The notes: a model not told the origin generated them from the letters alone. 64,000 bases of DNA from Carnobacterium maltaromaticum DSM 20342 (GCF_000744945.1 NZ_JQMX01000001.1:434001-498000), one strand, 5' to 3'; shown: positions 36,641 to 46,282, counted from the stretch's first letter. Numbers and translations are program-made.

Positions 36641-38722
36641 GTGATGTATTTCTCAGCTAGAGAGAAACGTATAGTTGAAATACTCTTACACAATCCACTA
36701 GGGGTGCAGATTGATTATTTATGTGAAGAGTTCAAAGTCAGTAAGCGAACTATTTATCGTGAATTATCGAGTCTTGAAGGCACTTTAGCGCAGTATCAAA
36801 TGAAATTGATTAAAGAAAAAGGTGCTGGGTATAAATTAATAGGCAATGAGTTTTTATTGGCTGAATTAAAAATGAAACTGAGTAAAATCAAAAATGAATT
36901 TGATCCGAAACAAAGACAAAGTGCAATAACTTGCCTTCTTTTAACGACAGATGAAGAAATGAAGATGGAAGCGATGGCGCTTGATTTTGGAGTAAGTATC
37001 GGCACAATCCAAGCTGACTTAGTCTCCATTGAAGAAATTTTAAGCGGATTTACGATTCAAGTGCAACGAAAAAAATCAATTGGAATTAGTGTTAAAGCAC
37101 CAGAAAGTGAACGTCGTCAAATTTTAAGTGGCGTCATTAATAGTGAGCTTAATGAGTATGATTTTTTTGAGTTTTTAAAACGATTAGAAAAAGAGCAATT
37201 GCTAGATACATTAGATAATTATTTTATGAAATACATCGATAATGAGTCTTTATATATAGCAAATCATGCGATTCAGAGCATTCAAAAAAGGTCCTTTGAA
37301 AAAGTAACAGATAGTCAGTTACAACAATTAATTATTTTATTGGCTATTTCAATTCATAGATTGAAGTTAGGCAAGGAAATCACAGACATTCAATACTCAA
37401 TTAAAGAAACGGATATTCATCAGCCTATTGAAATTGCCAGTGAATTATTTGCTGATGTAGAAAAGTTAATCGAAGTCAACGTCACAGATCATGAAATTTA
37501 TTTTTTAGCACTACAAATTAGAGGAATGAATGGTCATATTCAAAGAGATATTTTTCTGGAGAATTATGATGTAGAACTATCTTTCAAAATAAAAGAGTTA
37601 ATTCATCTTGTTTCAACACGAATAGAATGGGATTTTAGTCATGATACTACCTTGTTTTATGATTTAATGGCACATTTATCAGCAGCATTAAAACGTTCTG
37701 TTGCCCCAATCCCACAAATGAATAATCCTTTACTAGAAAAAATAAAAATTAAATATACTGAACTTTATCAAATTTTAGAGGAATCTTTAGCCAGTGTATT
37801 TCCTGAAACAGTCTTTCTGTTAAATGAGGTCGCTTATATCGTCATTCACTTTGCTTCAACGTATGAAAAAAAGTCGAAAACAAAAAAACTTTCGGTTTTA
37901 GTTATTTGTTCAAGTGGCATTGGAACCGCTAAGATCTTGGAAAATCGACTAAAGAAAAATATACCGGAAATTAATGAGGTGCTTATTTCTAGAATTGCAC
38001 AATTGGATTCTTTGGAGTTAGGCTCATTTGATTTGATACTATCAACAATTTTTTTGTCGGGTTTTAGAGCGGAGTATAAAGTGATTACACCGTTGTTACT
38101 AGAAGAGGAAATCCGTGATATTCAGCTCTATATTAAAAGTAACTTTACTAGTACAACCTTTTTAACTAAAGATACTCGTCAGCAGATAAACACTACAAAT
38201 GATCAAATAGAAAGTTTTCAAGAAGTCTACAAAGGAATGAAAGTAGCAAATCAAATTTTAGAAAATTTCGATATAAAAGCCGTACGCTATAGTCAAACTT
38301 TGGAAAGTACAATTAATGAAATTTGTCAGTCTTTAGAAGGACTTATTTTAACAGATGCAAAAGTTGTTGCCGCTAAACTAATGGGACGTCTAAAACAGGC
38401 GCCAATTGGTATACCAGAAACTAATTTGGCATTATTCCATTGTATTTCTAGTGAAATTAAGTTTCCCTACTTTTCAATTTATGAAATCAAAGAGCCACTA
38501 AGTATTATTGGCATGGATCGAACATCGATAAAGATGAAGCGAATTTTGTTGCTGCTAGGCCCTGAGCCATTGTCTGATTATGATCAGAAAGTTTTAGGTG
38601 AAATTAGCGCATCTATTATAGAAAGTAATTTAAATATGGAATTGTATAATTCCGGTGCACGAGATGAGATTTATCGTCTATTAAGTAAATTATTTCTCAT
38701 AGAATTAACTAAATATAAATGA
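36641..38722 (+). CDS. mtlR: PRD-containing mannitol operon activator MtlR
   Basis: A 693-residue BglG/MtlR-type activator controlled by PTS phosphorylation. Order: N-terminal HTH domains (REKRIVEILLHNPLGVQIDYLCEEFKVSKRTIYREL), two PRD domains (about 190-400), and an EIIB-like domain with Cys in VICSSGIGTAKILENRL. An EIIA-like domain has His in GIPETNLALFHCIS. Both phosphorylatable residues are kept, so EIIB and EIIA inputs should work. The start could be GTG at 36641 or ATG at 36644, both served by AAAGGGTG. The gene sits inside the operon between mtlA and mtlF. Confidence 0.93.
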   Translation: MMYFSAREKRIVEILLHNPLGVQIDYLCEEFKVSKRTIYRELSSLEGTLAQYQMKLIKEKGAGYKLIGNEFLLAELKMKLSKIKNEFDPKQRQSAITCLLLTTDEEMKMEAMALDFGVSIGTIQADLVSIEEILSGFTIQVQRKKSIGISVKAPESERRQILSGVINSELNEYDFFEFLKRLEKEQLLDTLDNYFMKYIDNESLYIANHAIQSIQKRSFEKVTDSQLQQLIILLAISIHRLKLGKEITDIQYSIKETDIHQPIEIASELFADVEKLIEVNVTDHEIYFLALQIRGMNGHIQRDIFLENYDVELSFKIKELIHLVSTRIEWDFSHDTTLFYDLMAHLSAALKRSVAPIPQMNNPLLEKIKIKYTELYQILEESLASVFPETVFLLNEVAYIVIHFASTYEKKSKTKKLSVLVICSSGIGTAKILENRLKKNIPEINEVLISRIAQLDSLELGSFDLILSTIFLSGFRAEYKVITPLLLEEEIRDIQLYIKSNFTSTTFLTKDTRQQINTTNDQIESFQEVYKGMKVANQILENFDIKAVRYSQTLESTINEICQSLEGLILTDAKVVAAKLMGRLKQAPIGIPETNLALFHCISSEIKFPYFSIYEIKEPLSIIGMDRTSIKMKRILLLLGPEPLSDYDQKVLGEISASIIESNLNMELYNSGARDEIYRLLSKLFLIELTKYK

Positions 38723-38737
38723 AAAGGATGTTTGAAG

Positions 38738-39178
38738 ATGGATATATTAACAATTGAAAATATCAAATTAAACCAACATTTTACGACGAAAGAAAGTGCC
38801 ATTCGAGCTGCAGGAGAAGTCCTTGTTCTTGCTGGATATGTTGAAGCTGACTATGTTGATGCTATGGTACAACGTGAAAATGACGTGACAACTTACATGG
38901 GAAATTTTATTGCCATTCCCCATGGAACAGATGAGGCCAAAAAATACATTAAAAAATCAGGTATTTCTATTATTCAAGTTCCTAATGGTGTTGATTTTGG
39001 TACTCCAGAAGAAGAAAAAATGGTAACCGTTCTTTTTGGGATAGCAGGAGTCGAAAACGAACACTTGGATATTTTGTCACAAATTGCTATTTTTTGTTCT
39101 GATATTGACAATGTTGTCGAATTGGCTAGTGCACAAACTGCAGAAGAAATCGTGGCTTTACTTCAGGAGGTGGATTAA
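38738..39178 (+). CDS. mtlF: PTS mannitol transporter subunit IIA
   Basis: MtlF passes phosphate from HPr to MtlA. The 146-residue protein has the EIIA phosphorylation motif with His in [16 protein letters not shown] (about residue 64) and the usual IIA-mtl pattern [13 protein letters not shown] before it. A TTG at 38732 is in frame but only three bases after AAAGGA; the ATG at 38738 is at nine bases and is preferred. The stop directly precedes the mtlD ATG. Confidence 0.95.
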   Translation: MDILTIENIKLNQHFTTKESAIRAAGEVLVLAGYVEADYVDAMVQRENDVTTYMGNFIAIPHGTDEAKKYIKKSGISIIQVPNGVDFGTPEEEKMVTVLFGIAGVENEHLDILSQIAIFCSDIDNVVELASAQTAEEIVALLQEVD

Positions 39179-40336
39179 ATGAAAGCTGTTCATTTTGGTG
39201 GAGGAAATATTGGTAGAGGATTTATCGGTGAAGTGTTGTCTCAAAATGGCTTTGACATTATCTTTGTTGATGTCAATACAGAAATTATAAATGCTTTAAA
39301 TACATTCGGAAGTTATAAAATAGAATTAGCTGCAGCTGGAAAAGAACAAATTACTGTTAAAAATGTATCTGGCATAAATAACCAACTGAATCCAGAAGAG
39401 GTTGTCGCAGCACTTATTCAGGCTGATATTATTACAACAGCAATTGGTCCCAATATTTTGCCGTTGATTGCGCCATTGATTGCAGCAGGAATCAAGCGTA
39501 GATTTGAGGCAAATATAACAACACCGATTGATGTGATTGCCTGTGAAAATATGATTGGCGGTAGTGACTATTTAAAAGAAGAAGTTGAAAAACACTTATC
39601 AGAAAATGAAAAAAAATATTTGACTACTTATATCGGTTTTCCAAATGCTGCAGTAGACCGAATTGTACCGATTCAGCATCATGAAGATAAGTTATTTGTT
39701 TCAGTTGAACCTTTTAAAGAGTGGGTTGTTGATGCAACAACTCTTAAAAATGAAGCAATCCAATTAAAAGGAGTTCAGTATGTAGAAAACTTATTGCCTT
39801 TTATTGAGCGTAAACTATTCACAGTCAATACAGGTCATGCAACAACAGCGTATGCTGGGAAATATCATGGATTTGAAACGATTGAAAAAGCAATTAAAGA
39901 CCCAACTGTAAAAAATCAAGTCCAAGCAGTCTTAAAAGAAACGGGAGATTTATTGATTACCAAATGGAAATTTAATCCAACCGAGCACCAAGCCTATATT
40001 AATAAAATTCTTTCTCGTTTCGAAAATCCATATATTTCAGATGAAATTAGTCGAGTAGCTAGAACACCTCTCCGTAAATTAGGGTACGACGAACGCTTTA
40101 TTCGCCCAATTCGAGAAACAAATGACTCTCATTTAAAGAATGAAGCATTAATAAAAACCGTTGCAATGATTTTAACCTACCGGGACGAGAAAGATCCAGA
40201 AAGTATCGAGTTAGCTCGTTTAATTGAAAATGCATCTATTAGTGAAGTGATTTCTACTGTCACAAATTTAACAAACTCAGATTTAATAGCAATAATTAAA
40301 CATAACTATGAAAATTTAGCAGAAAAAAAAGCATAG
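39179..40336 (+). CDS. mtlD: mannitol-1-phosphate 5-dehydrogenase
   Basis: MtlD oxidises mannitol 1-phosphate to fructose 6-phosphate with NAD. The N-terminal NAD-binding motif is HFGGGNIGRGFIGEVL. The catalytic region has NTGHATTAYAGKYHG. The length of 385 residues is normal. The ATG follows the mtlF stop with no gap and AGGAGG lies in the end of mtlF. It completes the mtlA-R-F-D operon, and a terminator follows about 45 bases later. Confidence 0.96.
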   Translation: MKAVHFGGGNIGRGFIGEVLSQNGFDIIFVDVNTEIINALNTFGSYKIELAAAGKEQITVKNVSGINNQLNPEEVVAALIQADIITTAIGPNILPLIAPLIAAGIKRRFEANITTPIDVIACENMIGGSDYLKEEVEKHLSENEKKYLTTYIGFPNAAVDRIVPIQHHEDKLFVSVEPFKEWVVDATTLKNEAIQLKGVQYVENLLPFIERKLFTVNTGHATTAYAGKYHGFETIEKAIKDPTVKNQVQAVLKETGDLLITKWKFNPTEHQAYINKILSRFENPYISDEISRVARTPLRKLGYDERFIRPIRETNDSHLKNEALIKTVAMILTYRDEKDPESIELARLIENASISEVISTVTNLTNSDLIAIIKHNYENLAEKKA

Positions 40337-40379
40337 TGAGGTAAGCTCTATCTTCAAATTCAGTCTTTAAGATAATAAC

Positions 40380-40417
40380 AAAAAGCATCCTTCTAAAAAT
40401 AGAGGGATGCTTTTTTA
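40380..40417. terminator. terminator of the mannitol operon
   Basis: AAAAAGCATCC and GGATGCTTTTT form an 11-bp stem around a 14-base loop with A and T runs on both sides, so it can also serve the converging gene. Confidence 0.9.
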
Positions 40418-40431
40418 TAAATAAATAAATG

Positions 40432-40746
40432 CTAGTTTCTAAAAGTAGTATTGCTAACTTTCCAATTTTCTAACTTGATTGATACCCAAAAGCCATAGAT
40501 TCCAAACGTAATAATTGTTAATAATAGCCATTTAATCCAGTGACCAAACAAGCCAACAGCAGAGCCATTAAATTGCAAGCGACGTCCTTCGATAACAGAA
40601 TGATTAATTTTCCAACCATAAACCATTGTAATTGCCCATGGTGCGCAAATGCCAAGTGTGAAAATTGTAATCAATGTACCTAAAATATTCCAACCAATTA
40701 ATTCAAACAAACCACCATCAAAATAAGAATTTTCTCTATTTTTCAT
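40432..40746 (-). CDS. DUF898-like small membrane protein
   Basis: A 104-residue protein with two membrane segments (about 12-42 and 68-90) and the paired motifs LITIFTLGICAPWAITMVYGWK and LLLTIITFGIYGFWVSIKLENW. These match the repeat unit of DUF898 (YjgN-like) proteins, which in Firmicutes often occur as short single-unit forms. Function is unknown. The ATG at 40746 has only a weak GGGAAATG upstream. It is a single-gene unit convergent with mtlD. Confidence 0.7.
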   Translation of the reverse strand: MKNRENSYFDGGLFELIGWNILGTLITIFTLGICAPWAITMVYGWKINHSVIEGRRLQFNGSAVGLFGHWIKWLLLTIITFGIYGFWVSIKLENWKVSNTTFRN

Positions 40747-41039
40747 TTCCCGACTCCAATCTATGAATACTCTGAGAGAGTTCCATCTATAATTTTTACA
40801 ACAAATTGTATTCTAGCATAGAATAAAGTCAGATGCGATAAAAAAATTAATTTTATTTTGTATGAAAAATAAATATTGTTTGTAATTTATTTATTGCTAA
40901 GCTTTTTACAAATGAACTAAAAAACTAAGTAGAAAATTTGGTCAAAGAAATCAACTAATTTTTATAACAGAAAAGCTTATTTTAAGGTATACTAGTAGAT
41001 GGATAAATAAGTGGCATTTCGGGAGTTAGGAGGTGCAAG

Positions 41040-41654
41040 ATGAATCCTTGGTTTGATTCAAAAAAAACAACAGAAGAAATCGCGCAAGAGTTATTAGGTA
41101 TGCTAGTTGTAAAAGAAACCGATGCTGGAATTGTCTCTGGTTGGATTGTTGAAACAGAAGCGTATCTAGGTGAAATTGATCAAGCTGCACATAGTTACAA
41201 GTTGAAAAAAACACCACGATTGAATTCAATGTATCAGGAAGCAGGGACTATTTATATTTATAGTATGCACACACACCATATGTTAAATCTAGTTGTACAA
41301 GCTAAAGGTATACCAGAAGCTGTTTTAATTAGAGGGATAGAACCATTTGAAGGGCTCGCTATAATGGAAGAACGAAGAGCTCAAACCGGCTTCGCTGTTA
41401 CAGACGGACCAGGCAAGTTAACTAAAGCAATGGGCATCGATAAAAGTGATGATGGAAGTTCGATACTAGTACCACCTTTAATAATTTCACAAAAAGAGCG
41501 TCGGTACCCTCAAGAAGTTGAGCTTTCTAAACGAATTGGGATTCCAAATAAAGGTAAATGGACAGAAGCTTTCTTACGTTATAGTGTTAAAGGAAATCCT
41601 TATGTTTCTAAATTAAAAGGAACGATAGAACCTGATTATGGATGGGAAAAATAA
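41040..41654 (+). CDS. 3-methyladenine DNA glycosylase (AAG/MPG family)
   Basis: The enzyme removes alkylated purines from DNA in base excision repair. The 204-residue protein has the AAG signature GWIVETEAYLGEIDQAAHSYKLKKTPR, including the catalytic Glu, then AGTIYIYSMHTHHMLNLV and AVLIRGIEP. The length fits bacterial AAG-type enzymes, which are unrelated to AlkA. GTTAGGAGGTG precedes the ATG. It is followed 16 bases later by the DUF3013 gene and is probably co-transcribed. Confidence 0.92.
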   Translation: MNPWFDSKKTTEEIAQELLGMLVVKETDAGIVSGWIVETEAYLGEIDQAAHSYKLKKTPRLNSMYQEAGTIYIYSMHTHHMLNLVVQAKGIPEAVLIRGIEPFEGLAIMEERRAQTGFAVTDGPGKLTKAMGIDKSDDGSSILVPPLIISQKERRYPQEVELSKRIGIPNKGKWTEAFLRYSVKGNPYVSKLKGTIEPDYGWEK

Positions 41655-41670
41655 GAAAAGAGGGATTTTA

Positions 41671-42162
41671 ATGGCAAAAGAAGAATTACTTGATTACATT
41701 AATGAAACATTTGAAGCAGCTAATTTTGAATTTGATTGGTTGGTACAATGGAATAAACGTCAGCATGGAATTGAAGTCTTTTTCACACTTTTTGTTGAAA
41801 CTGATAGTTCAACTGTAATTGAAGATGTTGATGGAACAGTGGCAGAAAATGATATTATTGAATTTGAAGATGGAATTGTTTTTTACGATCCCTTGAAATC
41901 AAAACTAAATTTAGACGATTATTTAGTTGGAATCCCATTTGATAGTAAAAAAGGAATTGAAAAGGGTGTAATTGAAGCTGCTGCAAAATATTTACGCATT
42001 GTCGTGACTGAAGGACAAGCTGACCTATTAGATTTTGCAACGGATCCAACAATTGAAACCTTTGAAATGCATTGGAATGACAATGATTTTGCAGGAACAA
42101 TTGCAACATTAAAAGAAACAGGACGTTATGAGGACACATTAATAGCTTATCCTAAATACTAG
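41671..42162 (+). CDS. DUF3013 family protein
   Basis: A 163-residue acidic protein beginning MAKEELLDYINETFEAANFEFDW. The family DUF3013 is restricted to Lactobacillales and relatives and commonly lies next to prmA, as here; its function is not known. An in-frame ATG at 41638 overlaps the glycosylase gene, but AAGAGGG serves the ATG at 41671. No membrane helix or signal is seen. The stop codon lies in the first bases of the structured repeat copy B. Confidence 0.8.
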   Translation: MAKEELLDYINETFEAANFEFDWLVQWNKRQHGIEVFFTLFVETDSSTVIEDVDGTVAENDIIEFEDGIVFYDPLKSKLNLDDYLVGIPFDSKKGIEKGVIEAAAKYLRIVVTEGQADLLDFATDPTIETFEMHWNDNDFAGTIATLKETGRYEDTLIAYPKY

Positions 42163-42281
42163 GCTAGTTTTTATGAGCTAGTCCTTCGAGAAAAAGATAA
42201 AAATTCGAGAGGACAAAAAACGTCCTATCAATTTTTCCTATTTTCTTGCCAGGCCTAAACAGCTCAACAAACTTTTTATTC
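42162..42281 (+). repeat. structured repeat copy B upstream of prmA
   Basis: First of two tandem units with a 120-base period. Outer stem: AGTTT (42166-42170) with AAACT (42269-42273), then TGAGCT (42174-42179) with AGCTCA (42261-42266). Inner AAAAATT / AATTTTT and tip AGGAC / GTCCT follow. Starts at the stop of the DUF3013 gene. Confidence 0.85.
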
Positions 42282-42402
42282 GGCTAGTTTTTATGAGCCA
42301 AGTTCTCGGAAAAAAGATGAATGGAAAAAGTGACAAAAAGTGTCATTCTTTCTATTCCCTATTTTTCTGTCGAAGTTAAACAGCTCAACAAACTTTTTAT
42401 CA
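42282..42402 (+). repeat. structured repeat copy C upstream of prmA
   Basis: Second tandem unit. Outer stem: AGTTT (42286-42290) with AAACT (42390-42394), then TGAGC (42294-42298) with GCTCA (42383-42387). Inner GAATGG / CTATTC and tip GTGAC / GTGTC follow. A partial third start (GGTTAGTTTTTAT at 42403-42415) runs into the prmA ribosome binding site. Confidence 0.85.
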
Positions 42403-42434
42403 GGTTAGTTTTTATCATACAAGGAGGAAACAGA

Positions 42435-43385
42435 ATGAAATGGACAGAAGTAAGTGTTTTAACCGCAAGTGAAGCCGTAGAGGCGATCTCAAATATACTA
42501 GTTGAGGCCGGAACAAGTGGTGTTTCAATTGAAGATATGTTTGATTTTGATCATACACCAGATGATGGATTTGGTGAAATTTGGGCTTTAGATAAAGAGG
42601 ATTTTCCAGAAAATGGTGTTATTATTAAAGCTTATTTTCCAGAGACCGTTTTTTTACCAGAAATTTTACCAGGGATTAAACAACGAATTTTAGAATTGGA
42701 AACTTTTGGATTGGATATTGGAGCGAATCAGGTTGAAACAACGGAGGTCAGCGATACGAGTTGGGCAACAGCTTGGAAAAAATATTATCATCCACTACAA
42801 GTCACACGTTTTATGACTGTTGTACCTAGTTGGGAAGACTATACACCAAAGTTTAGCGATGAACGGATTATTCGCTTAGATCCAGGTTTGGCTTTTGGAA
42901 CAGGAACGCATCCAACGACTCGTTTATCTATGCAAGCGTTGGAAACCAGTATTACTGGCGGAGAAACCTTGTTAGATGTCGGAACAGGTTCAGGTGTGTT
43001 AAGTATTGCCAGTAAAGCTTTAGGTGCAGGTGATGTTTTTGCCTACGATTTAGATGAAGTAGCTGTTCGAGCGGCGAAAGAAAATATGGCTTTAAATGAC
43101 TACGCTAAAGATGTGCCTGTTAAAGCCAATGATTTATTAAAAGGCATCACAATCGAAGCGGATATTGTCATGGCTAATATTCTAGCTGAAATTATTCTTT
43201 TATTAATTGAAGATGCTTGGCGTGTTTTAAAACCAAACGGCTTATTTATTACTTCAGGTATTATTGATAGCAAACGTGATGAAGTCTTAGAACATTTAGT
43301 TGCACAAGGGTTTGAAATTGAACAAATTTTACAAATGAAAGATTGGTTCGCGATTATTGCTAGAAAACCGGCGGAGGAAGAGTAA
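42435..43385 (+). CDS. prmA: ribosomal protein L11 methyltransferase PrmA
   Basis: PrmA trimethylates ribosomal protein L11. The N-terminal substrate-binding domain (MKWTEVSVLTASEAVEAISNIL) is joined to a SAM-dependent methyltransferase domain with LDPGLAFGTGTHPTT, LLDVGTGSGVLSIA (motif I) and VMANILAEII. The length of 316 residues is usual. An in-frame ATG at 42321 lies inside the structured repeat; AAGGAGG at 42421 identifies the ATG at 42435 as the start. It is followed without a gap by rsmE, as in many Firmicutes. Confidence 0.96.
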   Translation: MKWTEVSVLTASEAVEAISNILVEAGTSGVSIEDMFDFDHTPDDGFGEIWALDKEDFPENGVIIKAYFPETVFLPEILPGIKQRILELETFGLDIGANQVETTEVSDTSWATAWKKYYHPLQVTRFMTVVPSWEDYTPKFSDERIIRLDPGLAFGTGTHPTTRLSMQALETSITGGETLLDVGTGSGVLSIASKALGAGDVFAYDLDEVAVRAAKENMALNDYAKDVPVKANDLLKGITIEADIVMANILAEIILLLIEDAWRVLKPNGLFITSGIIDSKRDEVLEHLVAQGFEIEQILQMKDWFAIIARKPAEEE

Positions 43386-44150
43386 ATGCAACGTTACTTT
43401 TTAAAGGAAATGATAGATGACTATCAAAATCAGCTGATTTCCATTGAAGGAGATCAATATCATCACATGGTTCGTGTGATGCGGATGAAAGTTGAAGATA
43501 AGGTTTTTTTAGTTTTACCCAACAGTCAGGCTTTTATTGCCGAAATTCAAACAATTGAAAATGATTATTTAGATTTAAAATGGATTGCGGATGAGCATCA
43601 AAATAAAGAATTACCTGTAGAAGTAACCATAGTTAGTGGGTTGCCTAAGGGCGATAAACTAGAATTAATTGTTCAAAAAGGAACAGAATTAGGTGCAAGT
43701 CATTTTATCCCATTTGCTGCTAAATTTTCGATTACAAAATGGGATGAAAAAAAAGGACTGAAAAAAATCCAACGTTTAGAAAAGATTGCACTTGAAGCAG
43801 CAGAACAAGCACAGCGTCATGTTGTTCCTACAATCGAAGCTGTTCACTCACTGAGTCAGTTGATTGAAACGAGTCAGGGGTATGATAGATTATTAGTTGC
43901 TTATGAAGAAAGTGCTAAGGTTGGAGAGGACCAGAACTTTGCCAAAGTCTTGAAAAATCTGGAGACAGGTGAAAAAGTATTAGTTGTTTTTGGTCCAGAA
44001 GGCGGATTATCCGAAAAAGAAATTTCAAGTTTGACGGATGCGGGTTTTATTTGTTGTGCATTGGGACCACGGATTTTAAGAACTGAAACAGCACCTTTAT
44101 ATGTTTTATCTGCGTTATCTTATCAATTAGAATTAAATCAATCTAAATAA
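43386..44150 (+). CDS. rsmE: 16S rRNA (uracil-1498-N3)-methyltransferase RsmE
   Basis: RsmE methylates U1498 of 16S rRNA in the assembled 30S subunit. The 254-residue protein has the PUA-like N-terminus (GDQYHHMVRVMRMKVEDKVFLV) and the SPOUT methyltransferase knot with VFGPEGGLSEKE and LGPRILRTETAPLYVLSAL, the SAM-binding signature. The ATG follows the prmA stop directly, and GGCGGAGG at the end of prmA acts as ribosome binding site. Confidence 0.95.
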   Translation: MQRYFLKEMIDDYQNQLISIEGDQYHHMVRVMRMKVEDKVFLVLPNSQAFIAEIQTIENDYLDLKWIADEHQNKELPVEVTIVSGLPKGDKLELIVQKGTELGASHFIPFAAKFSITKWDEKKGLKKIQRLEKIALEAAEQAQRHVVPTIEAVHSLSQLIETSQGYDRLLVAYEESAKVGEDQNFAKVLKNLETGEKVLVVFGPEGGLSEKEISSLTDAGFICCALGPRILRTETAPLYVLSALSYQLELNQSK

Positions 44151-44231
44151 GTGAAACGGCTATGTCCTAAGAGCAAGAAGTAGGGTATAATGAAGATACT
44201 AAATAATTATGAGAAGGTAGGAAGAAAAAAC

Positions 44232-44903
44232 ATGAGTGAAAACTTAAATAAATACATTGACCATACGTTATTAAAACCAGAGGCAACGGAGGAACAAATT
44301 ACTATTCTTTGCCAAGAAGCTGCAAAATACAATTTTATGTCAGTTTGTATTAATCCAACATGGGTTAGTAAAGCAGCTGCTTTATTAGCAGAATCAGATG
44401 TTAAAGTTTGTACAGTAATTGGTTTTCCATTAGGTGCAAACACGCCAGAAGTCAAAGCATATGAAGCGAATGATGCCATTAAAAACGGTGCAAATGAAGT
44501 GGATATGGTTATTAACATTGGTGCTTTAAAAGGCAAAGATGATGAATTAGTTGAGCGTGATATGCGTGGCGTTGTTGAAGCTGCTAAAAATCGTGCAGTT
44601 TCTAAAGTGATTATTGAAACAGCCTTGTTAACTGAAGAAGAGAAAATCAGAGCTTGTGAAATTGCTAAAAAAGTTGGAGCTGATTTTGTTAAAACATCAA
44701 CAGGCTTTTCAACAGGTGGGGCAACAGTTGAAGATGTGAAATTAATGCGTGCAACAGTTGGACCAGAAATGGGCGTTAAGGCTAGTGGAGGCGTGCGTAG
44801 CTTAGAAGATGCTTTGGCATTTATTGAAGCTGGTGCAACTCGTTTAGGTGCTTCTAGTGGCGTTGCCATTATGGAAGGTCAAACAGCTAAAAACGATTAT
44901 TAA
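44232..44903 (+). CDS. deoC: deoxyribose-phosphate aldolase
   Basis: DeoC splits 2-deoxyribose 5-phosphate into acetaldehyde and glyceraldehyde 3-phosphate in deoxynucleoside breakdown. The 223-residue protein has [15 protein letters not shown] at the start, [13 protein letters not shown], the Schiff-base Lys in [16 protein letters not shown] and the second active-site Lys in [14 protein letters not shown]. An in-frame ATG at 44190 overlaps a TATAAT (44186-44191); AAGGTAGGAAG points to the ATG at 44232. No other deo genes are adjacent, so it stands alone. Confidence 0.95.
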   Translation: MSENLNKYIDHTLLKPEATEEQITILCQEAAKYNFMSVCINPTWVSKAAALLAESDVKVCTVIGFPLGANTPEVKAYEANDAIKNGANEVDMVINIGALKGKDDELVERDMRGVVEAAKNRAVSKVIIETALLTEEEKIRACEIAKKVGADFVKTSTGFSTGGATVEDVKLMRATVGPEMGVKASGGVRSLEDALAFIEAGATRLGASSGVAIMEGQTAKNDY

Positions 44904-44916
44904 TCAGAAATGAAGC

Positions 44917-44955
44917 AATAGGCCTAGGGTGATTATTATCCTAGGCCTATTTTGA
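44917..44955 (+). terminator. terminator of deoC
   Basis: AATAGGCCTAGG and CCTAGGCCTATT form a perfect 12-bp stem around an 11-base loop, followed by a short T-run. Confidence 0.88.
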
Positions 44956-45092
44956 GATTAATTATATGTCAAGTAAAGTCCCTCAAGTCATTCAAATGTC
45001 ATCTAACTGTTAACAGAACGTCATACTTAAAAAAAGTGATGTGTTATAATTTGGATGAGTTTAATACAAGAATGTAAAGGGGAACCCATAAA

Positions 45093-46229
45093 ATGCGTTT
45101 TTTTTCCAATAAATTAACACTAGTCATAACCGTTGCTAGCTTACTTAGCCCTATTTTTTTTCAAACGGATACTGCTTATGCGATAACAGAAGCTGAAATT
45201 GTCGATGTACATACTCAAGTGAGTCAAATAGAAGCCAAAATCAAAGAACTAGACGAAGCCATGACGCAATCAGATGTGAGTATAGGTAAATTTAATAGCC
45301 AAATAAAGGCATTAGAAACAAAAATTAAAGAGCAAGAAATTAAAATAAAAGAAGGACTAGTTGCTGTAAAAAAATTTGAAAGTCAAAAAGATAATTTAAA
45401 ACCTTTATTAGCAGAAAAAGGAGCTACTTGGTCAGATCAAAAACGTCTAACAGTAAATGATTCAACTCCTCCTGAAAAAGAAGAAATTCATTTTTCTGAA
45501 GAAGCTAAATTTCCAATGATTCAAGAGCAGATTAAGGTAACTACACAACAAAAAAAATTATTAGCAGCAGAATTAGTTCAAAAAAAGCTTGAGTTAAAAC
45601 GTGCGAATCTAAAAAAAGAGTATGTTGTCTTAGAAGCTGCAGCGACTAAACCAGATTCTGGTATCGCTACTGAACAAATTGAAGCCGTTAAAAATTCCTA
45701 TCAACAACAAAATGTGTTGTGGGATAAAAGAGCAACTCAAATTTCTCAAGATATAGCTGTATTTTCACAATCAGAAAGTACTGAACTACCATCTATTCAA
45801 TTTGGCTTTGAAGCGCCAGTTAAAGATCCGATATCATCTACTTTTGGTTTACGATCTGGTTATGATACAAATGGTTTCCATAAAGGGCTTGATTTTGCCT
45901 CAGCTATTGGAACAGAAATCCATCCAGTGATGGCTGGTGAAGTCGTTGTCGCCCAAGAAGATGGACCTATGTACGAGGGATATGGAAATGTCGTTGTGAT
46001 TCGACATGATAATGGAACATGGACGTTGTACGCTCATCAGTCTGAACTCCTTGTAAAAGTTGGTGATCGAGTAGAAACAAAAACGGTGATTGGAAAAGTT
46101 GGTCAAACAGGTCAATCAGATGGACCGCATTTACATTTAGAAGTCCGGACTAGTCCAGAAGGTGGAGTTGGACATGTAGTCGATCCAGCCCCTTTAATTG
46201 GTAATTTAAATTTAGGTCAAGAAGGTTAA
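45093..46229 (+). CDS. secreted M23 peptidase with N-terminal coiled coil
   Basis: The 378-residue precursor has a signal peptide (hydrophobic core to about residue 28, cleavage near AYA). A long coiled coil follows (about 35-215, with EIVDVHTQVSQIEAKIKELDE and a second helical stretch). The C-terminal M23 domain has zinc ligands in FHKGLDFA (HxxxD) and GPHLHLEVR (HxH). This layout resembles EnvC/PcsB-like or lytic M23 proteins that cut peptidoglycan crosslinks. All metal ligands are present, so it should be active. GGGGAACCC lies upstream of the ATG. Confidence 0.9.
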   Translation: MRFFSNKLTLVITVASLLSPIFFQTDTAYAITEAEIVDVHTQVSQIEAKIKELDEAMTQSDVSIGKFNSQIKALETKIKEQEIKIKEGLVAVKKFESQKDNLKPLLAEKGATWSDQKRLTVNDSTPPEKEEIHFSEEAKFPMIQEQIKVTTQQKKLLAAELVQKKLELKRANLKKEYVVLEAAATKPDSGIATEQIEAVKNSYQQQNVLWDKRATQISQDIAVFSQSESTELPSIQFGFEAPVKDPISSTFGLRSGYDTNGFHKGLDFASAIGTEIHPVMAGEVVVAQEDGPMYEGYGNVVVIRHDNGTWTLYAHQSELLVKVGDRVETKTVIGKVGQTGQSDGPHLHLEVRTSPEGGVGHVVDPAPLIGNLNLGQEG

Positions 46230-46282
46230 TAAAAGAAAAGTAGTCCAAAATAATTTAATTAGATGGAAGAACAGAATAGGTA

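Noticed and set aside
42162..42402. The prmA-upstream repeats as a T-box, PyrR or other known riboswitch
   Set aside because: No T-box consensus (GGTGGNACC) or other motif I know is present, and the conserved parts do not match families I can recall.
44207..44869. 220-codon minus-strand frame opposite deoC
   Set aside because: Long but fully antisense to deoC, Ser/Ala-rich and without a ribosome binding site.
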